Notes under the pieces: model-generated
Seen by the model: the letters and a program-made list of their open reading frames with translations, nothing else
Told to the model about the DNA's origin: nothing
Databases searched by the model: none
Shown here: positions 1 through 11,014 of the stretch, in pieces
Layout of the letters: each line of letters starts with the position of its first letter
How positions within the stretch are numbered: position 1 is the first letter of the stretch
Source of the DNA: Orobanche coerulescens
Taxonomy: Eukaryota; Streptophyta; Magnoliopsida; Lamiales; Orobanchaceae
Assembly (NCBI GenBank): GCA_033398695.1
Contig: CM065812.1
Location: 141,118,858-141,182,857, forward strand
Direction: 5' to 3'
Length of the DNA: 64,000 nucleotides
Program-made: the position numbers and the translations under genes

Positions 1-2221
1 CGAATAGTAATTTTCCAATTGGATTATTGATTGTATTAATGATGTTTTGTCTAGTTGGTTCACTCATTGGAATGGTGTATCAATGTAATTGAGATTGGTC
101 ATAAACAATTGGGGGTTGTTTACAACGTGTTTGTTAGAATGCCCCAATTAGTTTGGGTTTGTTGTATCAACTTCTTGAGTTGGTTGTGATCATGCTTGAT
201 TCGTATATTAAGCGAGTTGTTGGTAATTATGTTATTCAAGGTTGTTCGAGCGACCGATAATTCCATAAAGGACGTTGATCGTGGAAGGACTTTTTTGCCA
301 TTAGTTTCAAGCAAGTTTTATACTTGTACTAGTCAATGAGATTAATGTTATCATATATATGTATGAATGTGTTGTATCATTCCGAGACGTAGTCTCTTCA
401 TGAATTTGGTTGATATTAAGGGGTCGTTTGATACGATACTCTTCGGCAATTATGCTAAATGATTATTGTTGTTCGTTAATAGCCGGTTCAAGGCATTGAT
501 ATACTTGTTTTTAATGTCATTGTCTATAGCCGGTTCACGGTATCGATGTATCGATTATTGTTGTTGATATTGATGTCGATCTAAGACATCATTGTAATCA
601 TTGTTATTGATGTTGGTGTTTTGCCATTGATGTTATATTGGCCGATTGAAGGCATTTACGTCTTCGTTTTTCATCTCCGTCGTCAGTAACTGATTAAAGG
701 TGCCGAGGCATTCGTGGTATCATTGTTATTGATTGTCCATTTTAGGGTAATCGAGGTATTGAATTGGGATTATCGCGGATAGTTCCCATCCGTTGAGTCG
801 TTGTGATCGATTGGCCATTCCAAGGCAAATCGAGGTATTTAAATTGGGACCGCGGAGGACGGTGCCCATCCGTGAGTTATTGTTATCGTGTTGGCCGATT
901 CAAGGCAGCACACTATCATTCTTGTGATTTCGTTAATCTTGGGATCGTTGCCGTTTGTGATTAATTATGCTTTGGAAGCTGGTCTCGGGTAGTGCTCGAT
1001 GGGTAAGTTTAGGGCTTGAACATTCGCGGTTGGTTTCCCAACACCTGCAATTTAGAAGGTCACGGTCATTGGATGACCTCATTGTGATATGGCTTCATTC
1101 CATGGCTTAGGACCACATTATGATACTTCGTGTCGTGGCTTCGGCCCTAATTGTGATACGGCTTCGTGCTGTGGCTTCGGCCCTCATTGTGATACGGCTT
1201 CGTGTCGTGGCTTCGACCCTCATTATGATACAGCTTCATGCCGTCGCTTCAGCCCTCATTGTGATACGGCTTTGTGCCGTGGCTTCGGCCCTCATTGTGA
1301 TACAGCTTTGTGCTGTTGATTCGGCCCTCATTTTGATATGGCTTCGTGCCGTCGCTTCGGCCCTCATTGTGATACGGCTTCATGCCGTGGCTTCGGCCCT
1401 CATTGATACAGCTTCGGGCTGTTTTGGCTTCAGGCCATTGTGATGATTGACAGTTTTGGCTGAGTAACTTTTAGGTGATTGTGATATTTGGCAGCTTGGG
1501 ATGAGAAACTTTCAGGCCTTTGTGATGCCTTGGTATTTTCGTTGGAACCTTCGGGCATTGTGCTTCATATTCAGTTCTGGTTTGCTTCATCTTCGTGTAA
1601 TTCATTGTGGTGTTCTATATCGATGATTCGCCATTCGGCACTTATGTCCTAACCTGTTAAGCAGGTATTGATCATATGCCGTGGGCATAGTGTTTCATGA
1701 ATGCTTCGTTCTTACCTTGGTTTGTGAGCACCTCATATTACCATTGTTGCATTGTTCATTCTGCCTTTAGATGCATATCATCTTATATATATATTTGATG
1801 TTCATTATCTGGGTGACTGACCCCGTGGAGGCGGAACATGTTTTCATATTTCAGGTGCTTGCGAGGAGAGAGTTGAGACACAGGGGGATGACGATGGCAA
1901 CGAGGCATTCGAGTGATACTAGTCCTGAGTTGTTTGGTATTCATGTTGGTCAGCCAGTGGAGTGTTCTCCAGTTTGTCAATCGATGTCATTATGTATTAC
2001 CCGAGCAATGCTCGTGGGTGTTGTTGTATTTTCATTTTTGGCCATGTAGGCCCATCATTGTCGTTGAAATTCCTCATCGGAGTATTTTGTCGGTTATCAT
2101 AGTAAGGACTGTGGTTTCCCTTGTTGGTTAATTTGATGTATTTTAGTCGTGCTCGTCAGGTGGATCTCCTAGTGTGGAGTCCACGGCACTGTATTGACCC
2201 AATGGGATTTGGGGTGTTATA
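1..2221 (+). repeat. 3' part of a family A LTR in forward orientation
   Basis: Reverse complement of the same LTR seen at 7138-10617 and 22311-25806. It contains the minisatellite (about 1086-1430), the CCCC/GGGG hairpin (1820-1830) and the terminal block 'ccacggcactgtattgaccc ... gggatttggggtgttata'. The LTR ends at 2221 (terminal TATA, where TACA is expected). About 1.26 kb of its 5' side lies left of the window, so its promoter region is not visible. The orientation is opposite to every other family A LTR here. Open frames such as 1771-2049 are incidental to the LTR and I do not call them genes. Confidence 0.85.
1086..1430 (+). repeat. LTR-internal minisatellite, 33-37 bp units
   Basis: About ten imperfect tandem copies built on 'ggcttcggccctcattgtga' plus 'tacggcttcgtgccgt'. 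Each unit holds a short inverted repeat (ACAGC / GCTGT-like arms in the reverse orientation). The equivalent array in the other family A LTRs is mostly of 37-39-bp units. Confidence 0.9.
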
Positions 2222-4054
2222 GTGACCTGCTGAATTGCAGGTGCTCGGAAACCAACCGTGAAGGTTCAAGCCCCAGATTTACCCATAATGAGATCACACA
2301 GTGACCGTGACCTACTAAACTATATGTGTTGGGAAACCAACCGTGAAGGTTCAATCCCCAAATTTACCCATCAAGCACTAACCAATACTAGCCTCTAAAA
2401 CACAAGTAATCACAAATGGCAACGATCACAAGATTCCCGAATTTACAAGAATGATAGTGTGTTGCCTTGAGTCGGTCAACACGACAACAATAACTCACGG
2501 ATGGGCACCGTCCTCGGTGGTCCCAATTCAATTACCTCGCTCGCCTTGGAATGGCTAATCGATATCAACGACACATATCCTCGAAAATCCCAATTCAATA
2601 CCTCGATTGTGTTAGAATGACCAATCGATAACAACGACTCAGCGGATGGGAACTATCCTCGACAGTGCCAATTCAATACCCTGATTGTCTTAGAACGACC
2701 AATCGATAACAACGACTCAACATATGCCTCAGTACCTTTAATTGGTTACCGATGATGGAAATGATAATCAAATACGTCAATGGCATCAATGGGCGAATAC
2801 AACATCAATAGAAAAACACCGATAATGATCACAACAATATCTTAATGGAACATCAGTCAACAATAACAATCGATACATCGATACCGCGAACCGGATACCA
2901 ACAACAATAATAACAACAAGACAATCAAAAATAACATTTGTCATAATTATCGAAGGGTATCGGACAAACAATCCCCTGATATGAACGAAAACCATGAAGA
3001 GGCTACATCTCGAAATGATACAACACATTCATACACATATATGATAACATTAATATCATTGACCAGTACAAGTATAAAACTTGCCTCAAACCGAAGAAGA
3101 TGAAATCCTCCCACGAATGACGAACGGCATCCTCCGACAATCACAAGCAATCGAACAACCTTGAATGAAATATAATTCATTCAATAACACAATATCAATC
3201 GAAAACAACACAAAAACTAACCTCGATTCAAACATGAATCGATTAAACCACACAAAAGAATATCATAGTCCTCAACTATGAATTCTAACATTCTCTAATC
3301 ACTCCAATAGTCCATTAACATGATCATAATGTTCTTAACACTTGTGAAAAACAATTCATCAAGGATTATCAAGAACAACACCAAGTAAATCATCCCATAA
3401 TGATAATATTACCAATATCATCACTATCACTCCAAGAAAATCATCATTTCAACAAACCTGATGTCCCCACCAATATCAATCACCAATTCCACCACAATTC
3501 CAGATTAATCAACAAGATTATCTTAACCATTTTATGATTATGATAATTATCTACATAACTCATCATAATCCTACACTAAAATGATTATAATCTCTCAAGA
3601 GCACAACAACAACAGTAATCATCTCAAAGCTATGTTAGTCATCTAAAAATCTTAACAGAACTCTTCCTTGACATGATTATAATCTCCAAGTATTTTTGAA
3701 CATCAAGAACACAATCAACCTCAAGCCATGATCACCATGTTCTTCATTAGAAGTTCATAAATCTATGAAGAATCATACTATCCTCCAACAATCAATAACT
3801 ACATGAAGTAAACGACAAAAACATCAACATAATATCGAGTTAAACACAAGATTAATCAACATACCTCCTAAAAATGAAGAACAACCTCAAACCCTTCAAT
3901 AATCCATCAAACTTCAAACTCCCGAAATCCAATCCAAGTTATAAAGCTCCTAAACAAGTTGGAATGGGTTGCAAATCACTAAGGGATGCAGGGGAATGAT
4001 TTCTAGGGAGAGAAATCGAAAATAGATCGTGAAGAAATGATAGACGAAGCATGT

Positions 4055-4511
4055 CTTTATAATCTGGACATCGCATTATGGCCGCTATACAACCCGCTTA
4101 ACATACGTTATGCATATAACGTATGTTATCACCTCTACGTAGCGTATGCTACGTAGTCCAAAACTCACTGCCTCAAAACGGGGTATCTATTACGTACGTT
4201 AACGACAAGTAGGTACGTAACCAGCCACAACATTACGTACGTTACCCACAAGGTATAGCGCACGTAATGTGCGTTGACATGCCTGTCCCAAAAAGCCAAA
4301 ACATTACGTACGTTACCCACAAGGTATAGCGCCCGTAATGTGCGTTGACATGCCTGTCCCAAAAAGCCAAATATCTGGATCACGCATGGCCCTACATGCC
4401 GAAAAACATATCTGATCTGATACCCTGTGTTATGTAAGTAACCAACACGATTTAACGTACGTAACACACCACACATAGTGTACGTTATGCTGGACATATA
4501 ATGTACGCTAT
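4055..4511 (-). promoter_or_regulatory. Family A LTR promoter: TATA box with upstream ACGT-type palindromes
   Basis: On the minus strand ATTATAAAG (4055-4063) is a good TATA box. Directly upstream lie an inverted repeat with 13-bp arms (taacatacgttat 4099-4111 / ataacgtatgtta 4116-4128, spacer gcat), a near-perfect 22-bp palindrome (4135-4156), and copies built on TWACGTACGTWA at 4190-4202, 4232-4243, 4303-4314, 4452-4464, 4477-4488 and 4498-4511. The layout matches the TATA-proximal arrays of elements C and G. The binding factor is unknown. Confidence 0.7.
4230..4371. repeat. 71-bp tandem duplication inside LTR 1
   Basis: Copy 1 is 4230-4300 and copy 2 is 4301-4371, both starting 'acattacgtacgttaccc', with one visible substitution (gcgcacg / gcgcccg). 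LTR 2 (about 10205-10275) has one copy, so the duplication is private to this LTR and adds palindromic sites to its promoter. Confidence 0.9.
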
Positions 4512-4703
4512 GGCTAGTATACTTAATCCAAACTCACTAAGCAACATCCAAACGACGAATATAATACTGACGACAAGTATAAATATTTCGATTCCGAAAT
4601 ATTCCGATACAATATGCATTATATCAGTTAAACAGTTCTTGTATAATTCTAAATGAATACGTACAATAGAACAGTAAAAACGAGAAAAAAATACCGCCAG
4701 ATA

Positions 4704-5099
4704 TTACATACTGCCCCTTCTAAAAAGAGTGTCATCCCCGAAACTAAGGGTACACAACTCGGGATATGAACTATCCATCCGGATCTGAAAACATCTCCAG
4801 GAGTACTCCTCAATGCGAACAATTCCTGAGTAACTGGGCCAACTCCTCGGGTCCCCGCATCTCCTCTGCCTGAAGATGGCAAAAACAAAGTGATACCAAC
4901 ACTCAATCAAGTGTGAGATCAGTCTAATCATGACTCCTCCGCTAGAGACCAGCCAGAAAGCTGTACCAACTGCATGACTTGTAACACCGGCATACACATC
5001 CCGCGGGAGCCGCCCATTGTACATGTTTGCAATCATCATTGTACACTTCCTCGTCTCGTCGGCATCATATGCCCATGCAAACACTGACTCACACCACAC
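4704..5099 (-). pseudogene. Post-gag ORF of family A, unit 1 copy (function unknown, may not be coding)
   Basis: 131 codons open between the gag stop and the PPT, running just into the LTR. The unit 2 copy (10613-11014) also starts Met-Trp and shares VTSHAVGTAFWL, GGVMIRLISHLIECWY, the RRC/DPR region, WPSYS and DSSYPEL. The DSSYPEL end lies where chromoviruses such as element C have the last codons of pol (YPELF just before the PPT), so the 3' end may be a shrunken relic of pol's tail. I recognise no domain. The frame could be open by chance, and units 1 and 2 differ by compensating indels within it. The 5100-5396 stretch between it and gag holds nothing recognisable. Confidence 0.3.
4711..4721 (-). 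other. Polypurine tract, family A unit 1
   Basis: AGAAGGGGCAG on the minus strand, two bases from the 3' LTR edge, where plus-strand DNA priming is expected. Equivalent tracts are 10621-10631 in unit 2 (AGAGGGGAGAG) and 25809-25819 in unit 3 (AGAGGGGGAGT). Confidence 0.75.
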
Positions 5100-5396
5100 A
5101 AAGATAATAACAACGTGAACATAGTCCTCGGGACCATATCAATCGCACGCCTAAGTCCTCACACTTGACGTCTCAAATCACAACCAAGATTTTACCCAGA
5201 TTACCACAAAATCACACATACAACACCAAAAGAAAATAAAATCACATCAAACCATCTCAAATCTCAAGATCGTGAAATACTATCGATACAAGATAGATCA
5301 GCAACAAATGGTTCACAAACACAGTACAACAACATAGATTAAGTTAAACATTATTCCGAAAATCAAAGAAAGGAATACACAAATCAAGGCTACATC

Positions 5397-6719
5397 TCAA
5401 ATGTACTCAACATCGATATCCTCCAGATCATCTATCTCCTCCATCTCACTGATCCGAGAAAGACCCAAATCTGAGCTAGCTGATCCTCCTCTGTTGTCCT
5501 TACTTCTGGCTCCCGAAGCCCGATAGGACCCCTTGGATGAAGTACGGACTAGAGTAACAAAATCTCTCGCTGTCCGTGGGATCCCTTGAGATCTACTGGC
5601 ACTAGGACTCCTGTAGTATTTCTGGAAGTGTCCCTGCCTCCCACATGAACGACAAACAAATGATGGAACTGTACACCGAGTGCTAATGTGACCCGCTGAA
5701 TCACAGTTAAAGCAAACACCAGTCGAACTCATCATCTGAAAGGAAGATGCTTTCACAGCACGAATACGACTAGTAAACGATCTCGTGGATGTTGGAGCCA
5801 AATGTCCCTCTGAACGAAGCGGCATCATGGTCCTCTCACCAGAAGAGTCTGAAGTGTTCTTTCAAGTAATGTCTTTGATCAAAAGCTCTACTCCAAGATT
5901 CTTCTCAATGAATTCACCAAGTGAATTACAATCATGGTTGAACAATTGCATCCTCAACCGTGAGTTTAGCCTCTTGCTAAAATACTTGATCTTAACCACC
6001 TCATTATGGATAATAGACCAAGCAAACTGAAGAAGTCCATGAAACTTCTTGGCAATAACAACAACACCCTCGTCCTCGATGAATTCGAGGTTCAAAATCT
6101 CTGAAAACTTGGCTTCACGAAGTGGATCCGGATAATACCTCTCGAACATGAGAGTCTTGAACTCGCCCCATACACAATCGCGATTGGTGGGTTTCAAAGA
6201 AAGCCACTAACAATAAGCGCCCTTACTCAAGTAGTAAGCCACTACTGCCACCTTACTCTCTTCTGAACACTGAACCATGTCGAAGAGTTTATCAAAATGT
6301 TCAAGCCAATGAACAATGTCAGCTGGTTCCGACGAACCCTCAAAAGTAGGCGGCCTCTGAAGAGAGATATCGCCAAAAATCTGAATCACTCCTCTAGTAT
6401 GCCCATGAAACGGCACCTAGAATCCCTGCTGCGGTGGACCATGAACCATTGTGGCCTGCATGGTCTCCACTATCTGTGTCATCTGAGTCATCGGGGCCAT
6501 CATGCCATTCATAAGCAAGAAAGGGTCAATGTGTCCACTCTCAATCTGATTAGCTTCTCGAGCATGACATCATGAAGGGGAATAAGTCGTGTAGGTAACA
6601 TCACCAGCCGAAATCTGATCCATCTCGGCAGCCGCACGTGCATAAACATGAGGTTCTGGGTTCCGACCAGTTTTGTAGTCTTTACTCCCTCTGCCACGTC
6701 CTCTGATTTCAATTTCCAT
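5397..6719 (-). pseudogene. gag: Family A gag, unit 1 (frameshifted)
   Basis: Codes for the particle structural protein that packages element RNA. The chosen start is the ATG at 6717-6719, context TTCAGTATGGA, the same context as element C's gag start. Visible in order: a basic N-terminus rich in RGRG; a linker with DPFLLMNGMM-like sequence; the retrotransposon gag capsid core (RPPTFEGSSEPADIVHWLEH, then FKTLMFERYYPDPLREAKF); and two zinc knuckles. The first knuckle, CFNCDSAGHISTRC, is intact. The second has Tyr in place of its last Cys. The protein ends in an acidic tail, IDDLEDIDVEYI, then a stop that is shared with unit 3, so gag looks like a complete stand-alone ORF of about 440 codons. 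It is broken by frameshifts and stops, for instance between 6197 and 6207. No protease or RT follows. Confidence 0.85.
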
Positions 6720-7120
6720 ACTGAAATAATAACATTCGATCATGATCGTAACGGCCAATCCAGAATGCTAAGTCAATAGACAAACACGAGTATACATACT
6801 CAGCAGATAATCAATCGCATCAATCATGCTAATCATAGCCAATACAAAGTCCACATGCTCCAAAACAAATAATCATGAATCAATCGTACCACAAATGCCA
6901 CAAAAGAGAATCGAGTCCTTACACAGGTCATATGAAGCTTCGAGGTCTCGCGATACTAGTCTTCACTGACAACGACTCGATGAAAGAATGACTCATACAG
7001 TCACCCAACTATCACGACTCACATAACCCGACTGTCCAGATTGTCATAACCTCACAGCTTCACTACTACCGCGTCGGTAGAGCCACATAACTCATATATC
7101 AGGGTATCTCACAACCCATT

Positions 7121-7132
7121 GCTCTGATCCCA
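7121..7132 (-). other. Primer binding site, family A unit 1
   Basis: Minus strand TGGGATCAGAGC, one mismatch from the initiator methionine tRNA complement TGGTATCAGAGC, five bases from the 5' LTR edge at 7138. The 6720-7120 stretch is untranslated leader with no gene seen. Confidence 0.85.
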
Positions 7133-7524
7133 TCTTCTATAACGCCCCCAAATCCCACTGGGTTATGCAGTGCCGTGGACCCCAAACCAGGAGATCCACC
7201 AGGCGAATACGACTAAATTACATCAAACTAACCAACAAGGGAAATCACAATCCCTACTATGATATCCAGCACAATATTCCGATAAGGAATTTCAATGACA
7301 AGGAAGGGCCTACATGGCCAAAATAAAAATACAACATCCACAAGCCCTGCTCGGATAACACAAAATAACGACAACTGACAAAGTAGAGAATACTCCCAAC
7401 TGACTGACCAACATTAACACCGAAACAACTCGGGGCTAGTATCACTCGAATGCGTCGTCGGCATCCTCATGTCCTTGTGTCCTAACTCCATCCTCACACA
7501 TACCTAAAACATGAAAACATGTTC

Positions 7525-7541
7525 CACCCCCGTAGGGTCAG
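7525..7541 (-). other. Conserved CCCC/GGGG hairpin in the LTR leader, family A LTR 2
   Basis: cacccccgtagggtcag is a mutated copy of a hairpin that is clean in LTR 3 (CCCCATGGGG, 22703-22712) and LTR 4 (CCCC-AC-GGGG, about 39595-39604). Read on the minus strand it is followed by TGTTTTCATGTTTTAGGT. The same arrangement occurs at the same distance from the LTR end in elements C and G. Confidence 0.6.
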
Positions 7542-7859
7542 TCATCCAGATAATGAATATCAAATAAATTTACAACCTGATATGCATCCAAATGCAAAAC
7601 AAACGGTGCAACAATGATAATACGAGATGCTCACAAACCAAGGTAAGAACCGAGTATTCGTGAGACACTATGCCCACGGCATATGATCAATACCTGCTCA
7701 ATAGGTTAGAACACAAGTGGCCAACGGCGAATCATCAGTATAGAACACAACAACGAATTACCCGAAGGTAAACCCCTGAAATAGATACAAACCACAATGC
7801 CCGAAGGCTCCAACGGAAACACCAATACATCACACATGGCCTAAAATTCCTCAGCTGAA

Positions 7860-8152
7860 GCTGCAAAATGTCACAATGGCCTGAAAGCCACTCAGCTGAA
7901 GCTGCAAATCATCACAATAGCCTGACGCCAAATAGCACGAAGCTGTATCATATGAGAGGTCGAAGCCACACAGCACGAAGCAGTATCATAATAATGGGCC
8001 GAAGCCACACAACACGAAGCTGTATCACAACGAGGGGCCGAAGACACACAGCACGAAGTTGTATCATAATGAGGGGCCGAAGCCACACAGTACGAAGCTG
8101 TATCAAAATGAGGGGCCGAAGTCACACAGCACGAAGCTGTATTACAATGAGG
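7860..8152 (-). repeat. LTR-internal minisatellite, family A LTR 2
   Basis: About eight tandem units of 37-39 bp built on 'cacagcacgaagctgtatca' plus 'caatgaggggccgaagcca'. Each has a hairpin ACAGC-ACGAA-GCTGT. Because 39 is a multiple of three, the array stays open as a 13-residue peptide repeat (RSHTARSCITMRG-like), which I regard as non-coding. Related arrays lie at 23040-23335 and 39920-40230. Confidence 0.9.
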
Positions 8153-10072
8153 TCATCCAATGACCGTGACCTGCTGAATTACAAGTGCTGGGAAACCAAC
8201 CGCGAAGGTTCAAGCCCCAGACTTACCCATAATGAGATCACCTAGTGACCTACTAAACTATAGGTGTTGGGAAACCAACCGCGAAGGTTCAAGCCCCAAA
8301 CACAATTAATCACATACGGCAACAATCACAAGATTACCGAATTCACATGAATGATAGTGTGCTGCCTTGAGTCGACCAACACGACAACAATAACTCACTG
8401 GGCACCATACTCGGAGGTCCCAATTCAATTACCTCGATCGCTTTGGAATGGCCAATCGATATCAACGACACATATCCTAGACAATCCCAATTCAATACCT
8501 CGATTGTCTTAGAACGACCAATCGATAACAATGACTCAGCAGATGGGAACTATCCTCGACAGTCCTAATTCAATACCTCGATTTTCTTGGAAGGACCAAT
8601 CGATAACATTAAGTTAGCGGATGGGACCTATCCTCGACAAATCCAATTCAACAACTCGATTGTCTTAGAACGGCCAGTCGATAACAACGACTCAATATAT
8701 GCCTCAGTAAATTGGTTATCGATGACGGAAATGATAATCAAGTATGTAAATGCCTTCAATCGGTGAATACAACGTCAATAGAAAAACACCGATAACGATC
8801 ACAACAATTTCTTAATGGAACATCAGTCAACAAATAACAATCGATACATGTATACCACGAACCGGATGCCGACAATAACAATAACAACAAGACAATCAAC
8901 AATAACATTTGGTATGATTACCAAAGGGTATCGGACAAACAATCCCCTGATATCAATGAAAACCATGAAGAGACTACATCTCGAAATAATACAACACATT
9001 CATACACATATATGATAACATTAATCTCATTGACCATTACAAGTATAAAACTTGCCTCAAACCGAAGACGATGAAATCCTCCCACGAACGACGAACGACG
9101 TCCTCCGACAATCACAAGCAATCGAACAACCTTGAATGAAATACAATTCATTCAATAACACAATATCAATCGTAAACAATACAAACACTAGCCTCGATTC
9201 AAACACGAATCGATCAAACACCACAAATGAATATCATAGTCCTCAACTATGAATTCTAACATTCTCCAATCACTCCAATGAACCATTAACATGATCATAA
9301 TGTTCTTAACACTTGTGAAAAACAATTCATCAAGGATTATCAAGAACAACACCAAATAAATCATCCCATAATGATAATATTACCAATATCATCACTATCA
9401 CTTCAAGAACATCATCATTACAACAAACATGATGTCTCCACCAATATCAATCATCAATTCCACCAGAATTTCAGATTAATCAACAAGATTATCTTAACCA
9501 TTTTAGGATTATGATAATTATATACATAACTCGTCATAATCCTACACAAAAATGATTATAATCTCTCAAGAACACAACCAACAACAATAATCATCTCAAA
9601 GCTATGTTAATCATCTAAAAATATTAAAATAACTCTTCCTAGACGTGATTATAATCTCCATGTATTCTTGAACATCAAGAACACAATCAACCTCAAGCCA
9701 TAATCACCATGTTCTTCATCAGAAGTTCATAAAACTATGAAGAATCATACTATCTTTCAACAATCAATAACTATATGACGTAAATGACAACAACATCAAC
9801 ATAATCTCGAATTAAACACAAGATTAATCAACATACCTCCTGAAAAATAAAGAACAACGTCAAACCCTTCAAGAATCCACTCAAACTTCAAACTCCAGAG
9901 CTCCAATCCAAGTTATGAAGCTCTTAAACAAGTTGGAAGGGGTTGGAAATCACTAAGGGATGCAGGGGAATGATTTCTAGGGAGAGAAGTTGAAAATAGA
10001 TCGTGAAGAAATGAAAGACGAAGCATGTCTTGATAATATTCACATCTCATTACGGTCGCTATACAACCCGCT

Positions 10073-10420
10073 TAACATACGTTATGCATATAACGTATGT
10101 TATCACCTCTACATAGCGTACGCTACGTAGTGCAAAACTCACTGCCTCAAAACGGGGTATCTATTACGTACGTTAACGACACGTAGGTATGTAACCAGCC
10201 ACAATGTTACATACGTTACCCACAAGGTATAGCGCACTTAATGTGTGTTGACCTGCCAGTCCCAAAAAGCCAAATATCCGAATTACGCATGGCCCTACAA
10301 TCCGAAAAACATATCCGATCTGATACCTTGTGTTACGTACGTAACCAATATGGTTTAACGTACGTAACACACCACACATAGCGTAGGTAATGCAGGACAT
10401 ATAACGTACGCTATGGCTAG
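10073..10420 (-). promoter_or_regulatory. Palindromic promoter block, family A LTR 2
   Basis: Same order as in LTR 1: the 13-bp-armed inverted repeat (10073-10102), then TAGCGTACGCTA-like, ACGTACGTTAA, TTACGTACGTAA and TAACGTACGCTA copies. It has no 71-bp duplication. The downstream TATA position (about 10030) is decayed to GATAATAT. Confidence 0.65.
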
Positions 10421-10612
10421 TATACTTAGCAAAAAATCCAAACTCACTAAGCAACATCCAAATGGCGTTTACAATACCTACGACAAGTATAAATATTTCG
10501 ATTCCGAAATATCCCAATACAACATGCATCATATCAGTCAAATAGCTCTTGTACAATTCCAAATGAATACGTACAACACAACAGTAAAAATGAGAAAAAA
10601 TACCCCCAGATA

Positions 10613-11014
10613 TTACATACTCTCCCCTCTAAAAAGAGTGTCATCCCCAAAACTAAGGGGATACAACTCGGGATATGAACTATCCATCCAGATCTGAAAA
10701 CAATATCTTCGAAAATAATCCTCAATGCAAACAACTCGTCTTGAGTAACTGGGCCAACCCCTCGGGTCCCTGCATCTCCTATGCCTGAAGAAGGCCAAAA
10801 CCAATTGATACCAACACTCAATCAAGTGTGAGATCAGTCGAATCATGACTCCTCCGCTAGAGGCTAGCCAGAAAGTTGTACCAACTGCATGACTTGTAAC
10901 ACTGGGTACACATCCCGCAGGAGCCGCCCATTTTACATGTCTATAATCATCGGTGTACACTTCCCCATTCTCGTCGGCATCAGATGCCCATGCAAACACT
11001 GACTCACTCCACAC
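10613..11014 (-). pseudogene. Post-gag ORF of family A, unit 2 copy (function unknown)
   Basis: 133 codons open, collinear with 4704-5099: starts Met-Trp-Ser-Glu-Ser, contains VTSHAVGTTFWLASSGGVMI, HLIECWYQ and DSSYPELYPLSFGDDTLF, and ends just inside the LTR. The middle third differs from unit 1 because compensating indels shift the frame (DDYRHVKW here). The unit 3 copy (about 25800-26128) runs in the same frame to EEYSRRCCF and then shifts. Element C is inserted 196 bp beyond its start. I recognise no domain and give a function low odds. Confidence 0.3.

Larger units (their letters stand above)
2222..4708 (-). repeat. Family A LTR 1 (3' LTR of unit 1), lacking its first ~1 kb
   Basis: Begins abruptly at 'gtgacctgctgaattgcagg', which matches about 8167 in LTR 2, so about 1,029 bp present in the complete LTR is missing. 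Continues collinearly to the terminal GATATTACA at 4701-4708. It holds AT-rich U3 sequence, the palindromic promoter block and a private 71-bp duplication. No gene is seen in it. Confidence 0.85.
7138..10617 (-). repeat. Family A LTR 2 (shared by units 1 and 2), 3.48 kb
   Basis: Complete LTR from TATAACGCCCCC (TG mutated to TA) to GATATTACA. It is bounded on the left by a PBS and on the right by a PPT, so it serves as the 5' LTR of unit 1 and the 3' LTR of unit 2. A hand comparison of about 235 bp around 7501 with LTR 3 gives roughly 9% difference. It holds the conserved hairpin, the minisatellite, AT-rich U3 and the palindromic promoter block. Open frames in it (for example 7868-8245) are by-products of repeats. 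Confidence 0.9.

Noticed and set aside
7868..8245. 125-codon ORF with 13-residue repeats (also 1089-1443, 23051-23428)
   Set aside because: It is the minisatellite read in frame; the unit length is a multiple of three, and the array is inside an LTR.
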